Source of the DNA: Ichthyophis bannanicus
Taxonomy: Eukaryota > Chordata > Amphibia > Gymnophiona > Ichthyophiidae
Direction of reading: 5' to 3'
Assembly (NCBI GenBank): GCA_033557465.1
Contig: CM066031.1
Span: 1,669,912,800 to 1,669,976,799, forward strand
Length of the DNA: 64,000 nt
A program made the translations under genes and the position numbers. Each line of letters opens with the position of its first letter. Positions within the stretch are counted from its first letter, which is position 1. Positions 1 to 9,477 of the stretch are shown here, one piece after another. A model generated the notes under the pieces. That model ran no database searches. It was not told the DNA's origin and saw only the letters and a program-made list of their open reading frames with translations.

Positions 1-416
1 CTGCCACCATCGGACACGGCTCAGGTATGTTCTGTGAGGGGTGAACCCCAGGAACAACCTGAAACCCCTGAAAGGCTTTGGAGACCGAAGACTCCCGCCA
101 GGGTTTTGAAACCAGTGGGTCCTCGAGGGCAAGGCCGGAGCCGTCTACATGCTGTGCATGAGACCTACCACTCGAGGGCTGGCTAGGTCTTAACAGACTG
201 TTTGTGGGTTACCTGATCCTGTGTAGAAGGAGGAGGGGACGGTGCCCTGAAGTTGGAGGGAAACTGTGTATCGAGGGAACCTCGATGTTGAAGACCTCTT
301 CTCACCAAACTGTTGTCAGGACCCAAGCAGGTTAGACACCGACTTCGAGGGTCTAAAAATAATGTTGTACCGCCACAGTCTGAACATTTCTTGGAGGAAG
401 TGGCTGGCGGTTCCAT
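1..416 (-). pseudogene. DIRS-C1 Gag N-terminus (partial, degraded)
   Basis: The reading frame opens at 416 with MEPPATSSKKCSDCGG and continues to a Cys-rich segment (C-X2-C, then CLTCLGPD) seen in every Gag of this window. In C1 the segment is decayed: the histidine of the usual LGPDH is replaced (LGPDN) and the third C-X2-C pair is missing. A Ser/Gln-rich stretch follows. The frame stops at 183, and the homologous coding sequence continues to the window edge in other frames. Gag should form the particle that packages element RNA. This copy cannot make a full Gag. Confidence 0.65.
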
Positions 417-796
417 GAAGGAAAAAAAAGAGGCCTAAAAGGCCTAAGGAACCGTGGGACACTATGAAGAAAAATATCCCGTGAAGAAGGAAGATTTTAC
501 AAGAAAAGAAAAGAAAACACCGGCGGTACCGGTGGCGTCGGGAAGACAGCCGCAACCACAAGAAAACTAAAGAAATAAAACATGAATTTTCTGCGGTGAC
601 AGGAGGACATCCTGCCAGCTCTGCGGAAAACGAAAACTGAGGAGAGGCAGTTGGGAAAGGCGGGAAGGCAGCATGCAGGCGTGGTGGGATGCTTCCAAAA
701 GATCTTTGATTGGATGCTGGGAAGCGTTCCCGCGCAGACTCCGTCGGTACCGACGTACCCATATGTGAAGACTCATTCCTGCTTGTTCCTGGAGAT
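1..796 (-). mobile_element. DIRS-C1, 5' end of a DIRS retrotransposon cut by the window edge
   Basis: The segment closely matches 41371-42161 (DIRS-C3) over its whole length. On the minus strand it starts with the DIRS inverted terminal repeat, whose outer end in plus orientation reads ...TTCCTGGAGAT at 796. An untranslated leader and the start of a Gag gene follow. The rest of the element lies left of the window. The ITR carries the CGTCGGTACCGACG palindrome near 750-763. Bases 797-889 to the right match no other part of the window that I recognise. Confidence 0.8.
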
Positions 797-970
797 AGCT
801 TATACCCTAGTAGAATGAGCTGTAACTCCCTGAGATATGTGCTTTCCACAAAGATAGGCTGAACTAATATCCTCCTTGATCCAGAGAGCAAATGCAGCAA
901 ATACTCTAGTAAAGTATTCAGAGGTATTGCAAGAGGGTTAAGACCCTTCTCTGCACACCAAATGGTAAAC

Positions 971-2641
971 AAAGCAAAAATGCCATCAATGTCTATAGAC
1001 ATTAACAACACGCCACACCAACAATTAGATGAATGGTCAGAGTTCCATCCCGTAACTAAAGAGACACTAAAAAATATTATCTCCGGTCTCAACACCACAA
1101 CATCTTACCTAGATCCATGTCCAGTAACATGGATAAAAAACTCAATACCAATCCTATTACCCTACATTCTCTCAATAGTAAACCTCTCTCTTACACAAGG
1201 CTACTTCCCACCAACTCTCAAACATGCACAAATACGACCAATCCTTAAAAACAGCAAACTGGATAAAACATCCCCTACATCATATAGACCCATCTCAAGC
1301 ATACCATTCTTGGCCAAAATAATAGAAAAAGTAGTTCAACTACAGACACAAGATTTTCTAGACTCATCTTACCCTCTTGATGAGCAACAGTATGGCTTTC
1401 GACCCCGCCATGGAGTGGAAACACTCCTCACAGTATTAACGGATACGCTCCTAAGAGGAATTGACAACAATAAACAGGCATTCATTCTACTTTTCATCGA
1501 CATATCAGCAGCGTTCGATAGCGTACACCACACAATAATGCTCAATAACTTGAAACAAATAGGATTAAAATCCACAGTACATAAATGGTTCTCGTCCTAC
1601 TTAAATGATAGAACGCAAAATGTAAGAATTGGAAATCAAAACTCAACCACATACAAGCAAGAAATTGGTCTACCACAAGGTTCAGCGCTGTCAGCTCTAC
1701 TATTTAATATTTACATAAAACCAGTCTGCAACATTTTTAAAAGTTTTGGAGTACGATATCATCTATATGCAGATGATATTATGATGTACATTCCATTCAC
1801 AATTCCCAGCCTACCGCTTCAACTTCTATCGGACTGCTATAATGAAATCACAACTTGGCTAAAAGCACAAAACCTCCATATCAATCACACTAAAACAGAA
1901 GTTCTAATTGTGACCAAGAACAGATCATATACCCCTCCGTCATATATAAGACTTCAAAACCAAGAAATCAAAATAAAAAAGGAAATAAGATATCTAGGTG
2001 TTATACTAGATACTCACCTCACGATGGAAACACACATCAGCAATACCATAAAGAAAATCTATTTCAAACTCAAAACCCTCAAACAACTTCGTCCACTACT
2101 TTTTACACAAGACTTTATCAACATAATCCAAGCCACCATAACCCCACATTTTGACTTTGCCAATCTAATACTAATAGGCATAACAAAACAAAGCATTAAA
2201 CGATTGCAATTAGCACAAAATGCAGCAGCCAGAATCACTTTGAAAATTAACTCCCTCCAACACATATCACCTATACTAGCCTCCCTTCATTGGCTACCAA
2301 TTCAAAGTAGAATAATCTATAAAACAATAATAACATCATTCAAGGCCTTATATGACCTGGCCCCTTCCATGATATGCAACCTAATACACAAAGAACCATC
2401 TAAGTCTACACACAGAAAAGGGCAATTAAACAGACTGAAAATCCCGAAAGATTTTACAAAAGCCCATAAATCAACAAACAATAGAGCCTTTTCCCATATT
2501 GCCCCTACAATCTGGAACTCCCTCCCAGAGGAGCTACGAAAGCTAACAGAGATAATGGAACTCCGCAAGAAATTAAAAACCTATCTGTTTACCAAACATT
2601 ATAATACAGATAATTCATTATCTACTTTAGACAAAGGTTAA
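971..2641 (+). CDS. LINE reverse transcriptase, 5'-truncated but uninterrupted
   Basis: The protein of about 556 residues is open throughout. RT landmarks appear in order: SYRPISSIPFLAKIIEK, FGFRP-like YGFRPRHGVET, palm motif A LFIDISAAFDSVHH, motif B GLPQGSALSALLFNIY, and the catalytic motif C YADD. After the thumb, a C-terminal segment with FDFANLILIGI and APTIWNSLPEEL is typical of CR1/L2-clade ORF2. The apparent ATG at 962 lies in DIRS sequence, so I start the LINE part at the junction. The upstream endonuclease is missing. A long stop-free frame suggests a fairly young insertion. It has no promoter of its own here and is unlikely to be expressed. Confidence 0.8.
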   Translation, partial: KAKMPSMSIDINNTPHQQLDEWSEFHPVTKETLKNIISGLNTTTSYLDPCPVTWIKNSIPILLPYILSIVNLSLTQGYFPPTLKHAQIRPILKNSKLDKTSPTSYRPISSIPFLAKIIEKVVQLQTQDFLDSSYPLDEQQYGFRPRHGVETLLTVLTDTLLRGIDNNKQAFILLFIDISAAFDSVHHTIMLNNLKQIGLKSTVHKWFSSYLNDRTQNVRIGNQNSTTYKQEIGLPQGSALSALLFNIYIKPVCNIFKSFGVRYHLYADDIMMYIPFTIPSLPLQLLSDCYNEITTWLKAQNLHINHTKTEVLIVTKNRSYTPPSYIRLQNQEIKIKKEIRYLGVILDTHLTMETHISNTIKKIYFKLKTLKQLRPLLFTQDFINIIQATITPHFDFANLILIGITKQSIKRLQLAQNAAARITLKINSLQHISPILASLHWLPIQSRIIYKTIITSFKALYDLAPSMICNLIHKEPSKSTHRKGQLNRLKIPKDFTKAHKSTNNRAFSHIAPTIWNSLPEELRKLTEIMELRKKLKTYLFTKHYNTDNSLSTLDKG

Positions 2642-2921
2642 AGAGCTAATCGGATTGCTCCATGCAAAAGCCCTTTAACCCACACAGATAGCACTCACCC
2701 TTGATATATTCATATATAAACTTGTACATAGTTTGCACACGGTTGGTATTATATTGCACTGTTTATTCTACATTTAATATGATGTTCCTTGTAAATAAGT
2801 TCTGTGATATCTCAATGTTCCATGTAAAACAAACTTGCTTTGTTAATTGTTGTTAACTGTAAACCGCAACTGAACTTTGGAAGATGCGGTATAGAAATAT
2901 GAATAAAATAAATAAATAAAA
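971..2921 (+). mobile_element. 5'-truncated L2/CR1-type LINE in the DIRS-A1 recombinase gene
   Basis: The insert contains an open reverse-transcriptase frame, a 3' UTR (2642-2880) and a tail of AATA/AAATA repeats to about 2921. Just before the tail, CCGC and GCGG arms about 20 bp apart (2864-2890) can form a stem. The same stem and tail recur in other LINE fragments here and at the end of the SINE at 59341-59627. There is no endonuclease domain, which fits ordinary 5' truncation. Flanks match a DIRS YR gene on both sides. L2 versus another CR1-clade family is not resolved. Confidence 0.8.
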
Positions 2922-3171
2922 ATTTAAAAGCATAGGAACGTCTAGTGGAAGGCTTTCTGGAAGCATGAAGGATATCCTTCACTTGCTGAGAAAGATGCAA
3001 ATCTTGAAGGTCTAGGCCTTCAGCAACCAGGCTCTGAGGTGAAGAGACTGGGGATTTGGGTGCCACAACGTTCCCTCCTCCTGGGACAGGAGGTCTGGAG
3101 CAGATCCCAAGTCCAGGGAGGGAGCTTGGGAGAGATGCAGAAGTAGAGGGTACCACACTTGGCGTGGCCAA
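2922..3171 (-). pseudogene. DIRS-A1 tyrosine recombinase, N-terminal part
   Basis: Read on the minus strand this gives the linker SLVAEGLDLQDLHLSQQVKD and then ASRKPSTRRSYAFK, the start of the YR core-binding region. It then meets the LINE. Another 80 bp of the same gene lies beyond the LINE at 890-970, where the sequence matches 33585-33665 of DIRS-A4. The catalytic R, H-x-x-R and Y residues are absent, so no recombinase can be made. Confidence 0.75.
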
Positions 3172-4004
3172 TGTGGTGCTATAAGGATCATAGACCCCTT
3201 GTCTCTCTGAAGTTTGAAGAGTGTCTTGGGAATTAGGGGAATGGGTGGGAAGGCATAGAGGAAGTCATGCCCCCAATGAAGGAGGAAGGCATTCCTGGCC
3301 TGAACTCCCTGACACGGAATCCTGGAACAGAACCGGGGAAGTTTGGCATTCCACGGACTTGCAAAGAGGTCTATGTCCGGGGTTCCCCAAATTCGGAAGA
3401 TCCTGGCTATCTGGTCCCCATGGAGGGACCATTCGTGTGGAAGCAGAACTCGACTGAGTATGACTACCCAAGAGTTTTGAACCCCTGGAAGATACACTGC
3501 CATGAGATGAATTTGATGCTCTCTGGCGAAGGCCCACAATCTCAGAGCTTCGATGCAAAGCGACAGAGAGCCAGTCCCGCCCTGCTTGTTCACGTAGAAC
3601 ATGGCTACTTGGTTGTCCGTGTGGATGAGGACTGTCTTGTAGCTGAGCAGGGTGTGGAAGACTCTGAGACCTATAAAAATTGCTCTAAGCTCTAAGAGGC
3701 TGATATGTAGAGATGTCTCCTGTAAAGACCAGATGCCTTGAGTGGAGAAATCTTGAAGATGAGCTCCCCAAACTCTTAGAGAGGCATCTGTTAGGGTTGC
3801 TTGGGGTAACACCTGTTGAAAGGGGGACCCCAGCAACAGATTTTGAGTGGACTTCCACCAGTGGAGGGACCAAAAGAGGCGACTGGGGGTTGCTATTTTG
3901 TCTGACAGGCAACCTGATGCCTGGGTCCATTGGGTGGACAGAGTCCACTGAGCTGCCCTCCTGTGAAGGCGAGCGTAAGGAACCACATGCACAGTGGATG
4001 CCAT
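3012..4004 (-). pseudogene. DIRS-A1 RNase H and Dam-like MT region
   Basis: The 330-residue frame starts MASTVHVVPYARLH, the connection between RT and RH. The RH part keeps HISLLELRAIF (catalytic Glu) and VLIHTDNQVAMFYVN (catalytic Asp), but the usual TTDAS is altered to LTDAS by an indel. The MT-like part follows: IDLFASPWNAKLPRF, then YAFPPIPLIPKTLFKL, then LIAPHWPRQVWYPLL. This order resembles a worn-down DNA adenine methyltransferase, a domain known from DIRS-1. It ends with LLKA and a stop, while the YR is read in another frame over the same DNA. Confidence 0.7.
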
Positions 4005-5049
4005 GTGACCTAACAGTTATAACATTTCTCAAGCAGTTAAATGGGATTTTAACTGAATTTGTGAGGCTAACTGCACCAAGCGTAGGCAACGGGCCTGGGG
4101 AAGATAGGCCCTTGCAGTTGTGGTATCCAGTAAGGCCCCTATGAACTCTAAAAACTGAGTAGGGGGTGAGATGGGATTTTGGAAAGTTTATTACAAGTCC
4201 CAGATACTGAAGGATACGCCTTGTGCAGGTTAGAGAAGTCTGGGCCTCTGAATGGGATGGAGCCCGGATGAGCCAGTCGTCCAGATATGGGAATACGAAT
4301 ATCCCTAGAGTGCAAAGAAATGCAGCTACTACTGCCATGCATTTTGTGAACACCCTTGGTGCAGAGGCCAGACCGAAAGGAAGCACTCTGTATTGGTAGT
4401 GCTTCCCTTGATAAAGGAACCTTCTGTGTGTTGGATGGATGAGGACATGGGTGTACGCATCCTTGAGGTCTAGAGAGCAAAGCCAATCCTGACTCTGAAG
4501 GTATGGAAGGAGAATACCGAGAGAAATCATCTTGAATTTCTCCTTGCACAGAAACTTGTTCAATTCTCTGAGATCTAATATGGGTCTGTAGCCCCCTGTT
4601 TTCTTTGGGATAAGAAAGTAGGGGGAGTAGAACCCTGAGCCCTGTTGAATATGGGGTACTTCTTCTATTGCCCCTTGGGCAAGAAGGGTAGAAATCTCCT
4701 GACCCAGAAGGTCGAGGGGAGATGTCTGAGAATTGAACTGTCTCACCATGGTGTGAGGAGGAAGGTTTAAGAAATGAAGCTTGTACCCCTCCCTTATGAT
4801 GGAGAGGGTCCATTGCTCTGCTGTGATTTGTTCCCATCTGGGAGCAAAGTAAGCCAACCTTCCTGGAATGGTGAGAGGCTCTGGATGTTCTAGAGCCAGA
4901 AAGGCTAAGCTCTCTAGGTGTAAGTCAAAGGCCCTGAGGAGGCTGAGGCTGTTGGGCCATAGCAGTCCTAGGAGCCTTAGGCTTGGCCTGTTTCGGTTGT
5001 TGCTGTCTCTTTGTAGCAAAACGACCTGCAGTACATGACTGCTGACCAT
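3685..5049 (-). pseudogene. DIRS-A1 reverse transcriptase
   Basis: The 454-residue frame holds an N-terminal region followed by the RT fingers and palm: FLIPKKTGGYRPILDLRELN, LCSLDLKDAYTHVLIHPTH, QYRVLPFGLASAPRVFTKCM and the catalytic FPYLDDWLI. After about residue 295 (near 4165) the frame leaves the RT sequence through an indel and continues in the overlapping frame. RT copies element RNA into DNA. The palm looks intact but the thumb and the link to RNase H are broken. It probably began upstream by overlapping the end of gag. Confidence 0.75.
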
Positions 5050-5724
5050 AAGCAGAATAATATTTCCCTTTTTTGGGAAAAAAATCCCTTTTTGAACAAC
5101 CTTTTCTTAGAAGGAGCAGAAGTAGACTTTGAAAGTCTATCTAAAGCAGAATTTTCAGCATCCATTTGGGTGGCCTTTGCTTGCCAATCTTTGCCAAAAA
5201 AGGTTTTCACCTATACAAGGAAGGTTGCCTAGTCCATCTTGAACCCAGGGTTCCAAATCAGAAGCTTGTAACCAAGCAACTCTGCGTGCACCTATGGCAA
5301 TGGCCGAGGCTCTGCTGGCACCTTCAAAAGAGCCAAAGGATGCACGGTTGGAAAAACTTGGTGAGCCAGGTGAGTAACTCTTCCCTTTTATCTTCTGAAA
5401 TAAAAGGAGAGAAAGTTTGCAGGTGATCTTTAACTTCTTTTAGAAACATCCCCATATAGAGACTATAGCAGTTGATTCTGGCAACAAGCATACTGGCCTG
5501 GAAAATTCTCCTGCCAAAGGCATCTAAGGTTCTGCATTCTCTTCCTGGAGGAGCAGAAGAGTGCCTTTTTGTACTTTTATCTTCTTCATAGCAGACTCCA
5601 CCACAATGGAGTGGTGAGGAAGCTGAGTCTTATGGAAGCCAGGACAAGGAGGAACACGATACATGGTGTCCAACCTGCGAGAATGAGGGGAAGTGGTGAG
5701 AGGAGTCTCCCATATGCCCAACAT
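4925..5724 (-). pseudogene. DIRS-A1 Gag, C-terminal half (frameshifted)
   Basis: Homology to the better-kept Gag C-terminus of DIRS-A4 (35683-36264) runs through this stretch in at least three frames. The opening piece reads MLGIWETPLTTSPHSRRLD. Further on there are remnants of the segment that reads ARRLAWLQASDLEPWVQ in A4 and a Lys-rich tail. This region corresponds to the part of DIRS Gag related to the LAP2alpha C-terminal domain (from memory of the literature, not tested here). Several indels make it non-coding. Confidence 0.6.
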
Positions 5725-5795
5725 GTGATCATAAAGAATCTCATGTATTGGTAAAGTGGCTGCCTCTTTAGGAGCCTTAGGATATTATAAAATAT

Positions 5796-6770
5796 CTAAT
5801 TTTTTGGCTCTGTCTCAGGGGCCACTGAGATGGAAAGGCCCCTGGCCACTTCCCTAATAAAGTCTTGAAAAGACAAGTCTTCTGGAGGAGACATTCTCCT
5901 TTTTGGAGAAGAGGGCTCCTGAGGATGGATCACTGATGCTTCGACAGAGATCTCTGATTCATCAGAGTCTTCAGAGGAATCGAAGTATCGCCTGTCTGGA
6001 TGCTCCTGCAGAGCCCGATATGCGTACCGGGTGGTATCGACATCGGGAGTGATTGGTACCGGTTCGGTACCGATGGGCATCACAGAACAGTGTGCCGCTG
6101 CACTCGACACCGAAGCGGATGTCGATGCAATCGGTACCGGCACCGGAACCGATGTCGGTACCGGTGCCGGAGTCGGTACCGGCAACAGAGTTTGTTGCGG
6201 TACCGAAGGCGTCGCAGCTTGTATGAATGCCGTGATGGCACGCTGCATGGTCAGGATATTCTGATCCATCGACACAACCAATGTCTGGATGTCGGTACCA
6301 GTGGGAACCACCGGTACCCCAGAACATGGCAGCAGGTGATCGGTAGAGGCCAAGCCATCGATGTCAACCTGTGACCCCATAGATAAAGCTTTGGAAGCCG
6401 GAGCCTCCCGCCGGGGTAATTTTGCTGGTGCGGATTCCTCGAGGGCAAGCCCGGAGGCATCTCGATACTTAGAGGGAGATCTACCATTCAAGGACTGGCT
6501 GGATTTAAGTTTGGTAACCTGAGATCCATGTGAGGAAGAAGCAGCCCTGGAAGACGTCGATGCAACCGAAGCTGCATCCGAGGGAAACAGGGTACTGAGC
6601 TTAGCTGCTCGATTCTGTAGACCTCTTTTAGACATCATGGAGCAGGACTCACAATCCGCAATGGAGTGGTCAGGACCTAAACATTTTAGACACCATTCAT
6701 GGGTGCCAGTGACAGAAATAGTGCCGCTGCACTTCGTGCATTTTTTAAACCCAGAGGCGGGCTTTTCCAT
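5796..6770 (-). CDS. DIRS-A1 Gag, N-terminal 324 residues
   Basis: The start at 6770 (MEKPASGFKKC) is conserved in A1, A2, A3 and A4. Residues 9-40 carry the array C-X2-C-X12-C-X2-C-X4-H-X4-C-X2-C, probably zinc-binding. A Ser-rich region and a run of Val-Pro dipeptides (about residues 195-215) follow. That run is encoded by repeated GGTACCG-like hexamers on the DNA. The frame ends at 5796 after the conserved FIREVARGLSISVAPETEP through an indel, so the C-terminal half is lost from this frame. Gag would act in the cytoplasm or nucleus as the particle protein. Confidence 0.7.
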   Translation of the reverse strand: MEKPASGFKKCTKCSGTISVTGTHEWCLKCLGPDHSIADCESCSMMSKRGLQNRAAKLSTLFPSDAASVASTSSRAASSSHGSQVTKLKSSQSLNGRSPSKYRDASGLALEESAPAKLPRREAPASKALSMGSQVDIDGLASTDHLLPCSGVPVVPTGTDIQTLVVSMDQNILTMQRAITAFIQAATPSVPQQTLLPVPTPAPVPTSVPVPVPIASTSASVSSAAAHCSVMPIGTEPVPITPDVDTTRYAYRALQEHPDRRYFDSSEDSDESEISVEASVIHPQEPSSPKRRMSPPEDLSFQDFIREVARGLSISVAPETEPKN

Positions 6771-6974
6771 GAGGAAAAATTTGCCAGGCCTAAGGCCAAA
6801 GAAGAAAATGCACTGAAGTGAGAAAAACAGTAGTTTATTTATTTATTTTTTTTGAATAAAGAAAGAAAAGACCGGCGGTACCGGTCCAGTGTCGAAAAGA
6901 CAGACGCGCGACCAAAGAAATAAAATAAAATAAAGAAAATTCTTCAGCGGTGACAGGAACACGACCTGCTGGCT

Positions 6975-7151
6975 CAGCAGAAAAGAAGAACTGGAGAGAG
7001 GCGGTTAGGAAAGGCGGGAAGGCAGCGCGCAGGCGCTGTGGGATGCTCCCAAAAGCTTTCCTTTTGGACGCTGGGGAGCGTTCCCGTGCAGGCTCCGTCG
7101 GTACCGACGATACCCATATGTGAAGACTCATTCCTGCTTGTTCCTGGAGAT
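6975..7151 (-). repeat. DIRS-A1 5' inverted terminal repeat
   Basis: This block is repeated with few changes at the 5' ends of A2 (to 11791), A3 (to 16539) and A4 (to 37914). In inverted form it occurs at the 3' ends of A3 (from 11933) and A4 (from 32237). It contains the palindrome CGTCGGTACCGACG about 50 bp from the outer end and a GCGCAGGCGC element further in. As the start of the element it probably holds the promoter. Confidence 0.75.
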
Positions 7152-7155
7152 ACCT

Positions 7156-8298
7156 TTAACACTTGAAAGCATAAGAGCGTCTTGTGGAAGGCTTCCTGGA
7201 AGCATAAAGGATATCCTTTACTTGCTGAGGGAGGTTAAGATCATGAAGATCTAGGCCTTCAGCAACCAAGCCCTGAGATGCAGAGACTGGGGATTGGGAT
7301 GCCATAACATTCCATCCTCCTGAGACAGGAGATCTGGAGCAGATCCTAACTCCAGGGAGGGAGCTTGAGAGAGGTGTAGAAGCAGAGGGTACCAAATTTG
7401 ACGTGGCCAATGTGGAGCTATGAGGATCATACGGCCTCTGTCTCTCTGAAGCTTGAAAAGGGTTTTGGGAATTAGGGGAATGGGTGGAAAGGCATAAAGG
7501 AAGTCTTGACCACAGTGAAGGAGGAAAGCATCCCTGGCCTGAGAGCCCTGAGCCGGAATTCTGGAACAGAACCGGGGAAGTTTGGCATTCAATGGACTTG
7601 CAAAGAGGTCTATGTCCGGGGTTCCCCAAATTTGAAAAATCTTGGCCACCTGGTCTGCATGCAGAGACCATTCGTGTGGAAGCAGAACTCGACTGAGTCT
7701 GTCTGCCCAAGAGTTTTGTATGCCTGGAAGATACACTGACAAGAGATGAATCTGATACTCTCTGGTGAGGGCCGATAGTCGCAAAGCTTCGTTGCAAAGT
7801 GACAGAGAGCCTGCCCTCCCCTGCTTGTTCATGTAGAACATGGCTACTTGATTGTCCGTATGAATGAGGACTGTCTTGTAGCTGAGCAGGGTGTGGAACA
7901 CTCGAAGAGCAAGGAAGATTGCTCTGAGCTCTAAGAGATTGATATGTAGATGAGTCTCCTGTGGAGTCCAAGTGCCTTGGGTGGAGAGGTCTTGCAGATG
8001 AGCTCCCCAACCCATTGGTGAAGCATCTGTTGTGAGAGTTGCCTGGGGTAAAGGTTGTTGAAATGGGGACCCCAGCAACAGGTTTTGAGTGGACTGCCAC
8101 CATTGGAGAGACAAAATAAGGTGATTTGTGTTTGCTATCTTGTCTGACAGGCATCTTGATGCCTGGGTCCACTGAGTGGATAAAGTCCACTGGGCTGTTC
8201 TCATATGGAGGCAAGCATAAGGAACCACATGCACTGTAGATGGCATGTGGCCTAGTAGTTGTAACATTTCTAATCACCAATGTAACCCAATTTAGCAA
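7156..8298 (-). pseudogene. DIRS-A2 YR-frame ORF overlapping RH-MT
   Basis: A 380-residue frame runs the full length of the RH-MT frame in another phase. Its product is rich in Ser, Pro, His and Gln and ends in the YR start ASRKPSTRRSYAFKC. Equivalent overlapping frames occur in A1, A3, A4, B1 and B3, which suggests a coding role as an N-terminal extension of YR. In A2 it stops at the DIRS-A1 junction, so no recombinase is encoded. Confidence 0.5.
7251..8267 (-). CDS. DIRS-A2 RNase H and Dam-like MT region, open frame
   Basis: The 338-residue frame is the cleanest RH-MT of the A group. RH acidic residues are visible in LTTDASPMGWGAHLQ, HINLLELRAIFLAL, VLIHTDNQVAMFYMN and NSWADRLSRV. The MT-like part reads IDLFASPLNAKLPRF, DAFLLHCGQDFLYAFPP, then LIAPHWPRQIWYPLL. 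A true Dam enzyme has an NPPY-type motif where this has FPP, so methylation activity is doubtful. The frame begins at the LINE insertion, so it is no longer joined to RT. A second open frame (7156-8298) covers the same DNA and leads into YR. Confidence 0.7.
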   Translation of the reverse strand: MLQLLGHMPSTVHVVPYACLHMRTAQWTLSTQWTQASRCLSDKIANTNHLILSLQWWQSTQNLLLGSPFQQPLPQATLTTDASPMGWGAHLQDLSTQGTWTPQETHLHINLLELRAIFLALRVFHTLLSYKTVLIHTDNQVAMFYMNKQGRAGSLSLCNEALRLSALTREYQIHLLSVYLPGIQNSWADRLSRVLLPHEWSLHADQVAKIFQIWGTPDIDLFASPLNAKLPRFCSRIPAQGSQARDAFLLHCGQDFLYAFPPIPLIPKTLFKLQRDRGRMILIAPHWPRQIWYPLLLHLSQAPSLELGSAPDLLSQEDGMLWHPNPQSLHLRAWLLKA

Positions 8299-8568
8299 AG
8301 CAGTGAAACATTACCTCTTCCTCTTACATTATCCGGATGACAGTACCACTGATCACTCACCATCTAGCTAGGCAAATCTAAGCAAATGTCCAGTCAATTC
8401 GCATTGTACAGATGTAAATAGTTACCCCTGTTTCTTTACAAGTTCCTATTCCTGTTAATTGTAAACACAAATCAAGTCGTTTGAAATGAGTATGTAAAAT
8501 GTTCCATGTAAACTGCACCGATGGAAAATAGCACGGTATATAAGATAAAGTAAATAATAATAATAATA
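8272..8568 (+). mobile_element. LINE 3'-end fragment (L2-like) in DIRS-A2 RT
   Basis: The insert breaks the RT-RH region between matches to 34770 and 34785 of DIRS-A4. It ends with ACGGTATATAAG and an (AAT)n tail, like the LINE at 971-2921 but with a different tail unit. The hexamer ATTTCT flanks it on both sides (8266-8271 and 8569-8574) and may be a target-site duplication. No RT motif is left. It is a 5'-truncated 3' UTR with a little of the C-terminal coding region. Confidence 0.65.
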
Positions 8569-8570
8569 AT

Positions 8571-9323
8571 TTCTCGAGCAGTGAGATGAGGCTTTAGCAC
8601 TGCTTGAGAAGCTAACTGCAACATACGAAGGCAATGGGTCTGAGGGAGATAGGCCCTTGTTTTTCTGGTATCCAGCAAAGCTCCTATGAACTCTAGAGAC
8701 TGAGTGGGAGTTAGACTGGATTTTTGGATGTTTATGACCAGACCCAAATACTGAAGGATACGCATTGTGCAAGATAGAGCAGTTCTGGCCTCTGACTCTG
8801 ATGGGGCTCGAATGAGCCAGTCGTCTAAGTAGGGGAAGACGAATATTCCTAGAGTGCGAAGAAATGCTGCTACCACAGCCATGCATTTCGTAAACACCCT
8901 TGGAGCTGAGGCCAGGCCAAAAGGAAGCACCCTGTACTGGTAGTGCTTTCCTTGAAAAAGGAACCGAAGGAACTTCCTGTGAGTTGGATGGATGAGAACA
9001 TGGGTGTATGCATCCTTGAGATCTAGATAACAAAACCAATCCTGACTCTGAAGGTATGGCAGCAGAGATCCCAGAGAAATCATCTTGAATTTTTCTTTGA
9101 ACAGGAATTTGTTCAATTCTCTGAAGTCCAAAATAGGTCTGTATCCCCCTGTTTTCTTTGGGATAAGGAAACAGGGGGAGTAAAACCCTGCACCCTGTTG
9201 ATGAATGGGTACTTCTTCTATTGCCCCTTGGGCAAGAAGCAGAGTGACCTCTTGATCTAACAGGTTGATGAGAGAGGTCTGAGAATTGAACTGTCTTACC
9301 ACTGTGGGAGGAGGCATGCACAA
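8571..9323 (-). pseudogene. DIRS-A2 reverse transcriptase
   Basis: The frame starting at 9323 gives FLIPKKTGGYRPILDFRELN, CYLDLKDAYTHVLIHPTH, QYRVLPFGLASAPRVFTKCM and FPYLDDWLI, then the post-palm segment SLEFIGALLDTRKTRAYLP. It then enters the LINE tail. The upstream RT part lies in 9387-9842 in another frame. The catalytic palm is complete, but the gene is cut from RH by the insertion and frameshifted at its start. The DNA also carries a second open frame, 8455-9408. Confidence 0.75.
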
Positions 9324-9477
9324 AAAGTGAAGCTTGTACCCCTCTTTTATAATGTAAAGTGTCCAATGTTCTGCTGTTATCTGCCCCTATCTGAGGGCAC
9401 AGTGACACAACCTTCCTGGAATGGTGGAAGGCTCTGGTCCATTGAGGGTCAGGAAGGCTAAGTTCTCTAGATGAAAG

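Larger units (their letters stand above)
890..7151 (-). mobile_element. DIRS-A1 retrotransposon, 3'-truncated, with a LINE inside
   Basis: On the minus strand the element runs from its 5' ITR end at 7151 through Gag (about 4925-6770), RT (about 4165-5049), RH and MT (3012-4004) to the first part of the YR gene (2922-3171 and 890-970). The YR is interrupted by a plus-strand LINE at 971-2921, and about 7 bp of the original sequence is missing at that junction when compared with 33655-33680 in DIRS-A4. The YR catalytic half, the ICR and the 3' ITR are absent, so the element is dead in cis. Its 5' end abuts DIRS-A2 inside that element's YR gene. Confidence 0.85.

Noticed and set aside
3267..3695. 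plus-strand open frame of 142 residues opposite DIRS-A1 RH
   Set aside because: It is the reverse complement of the RH-MT region. Similar plus-strand frames appear opposite the same place in A2, A3 and A4, and none has a recognisable domain.
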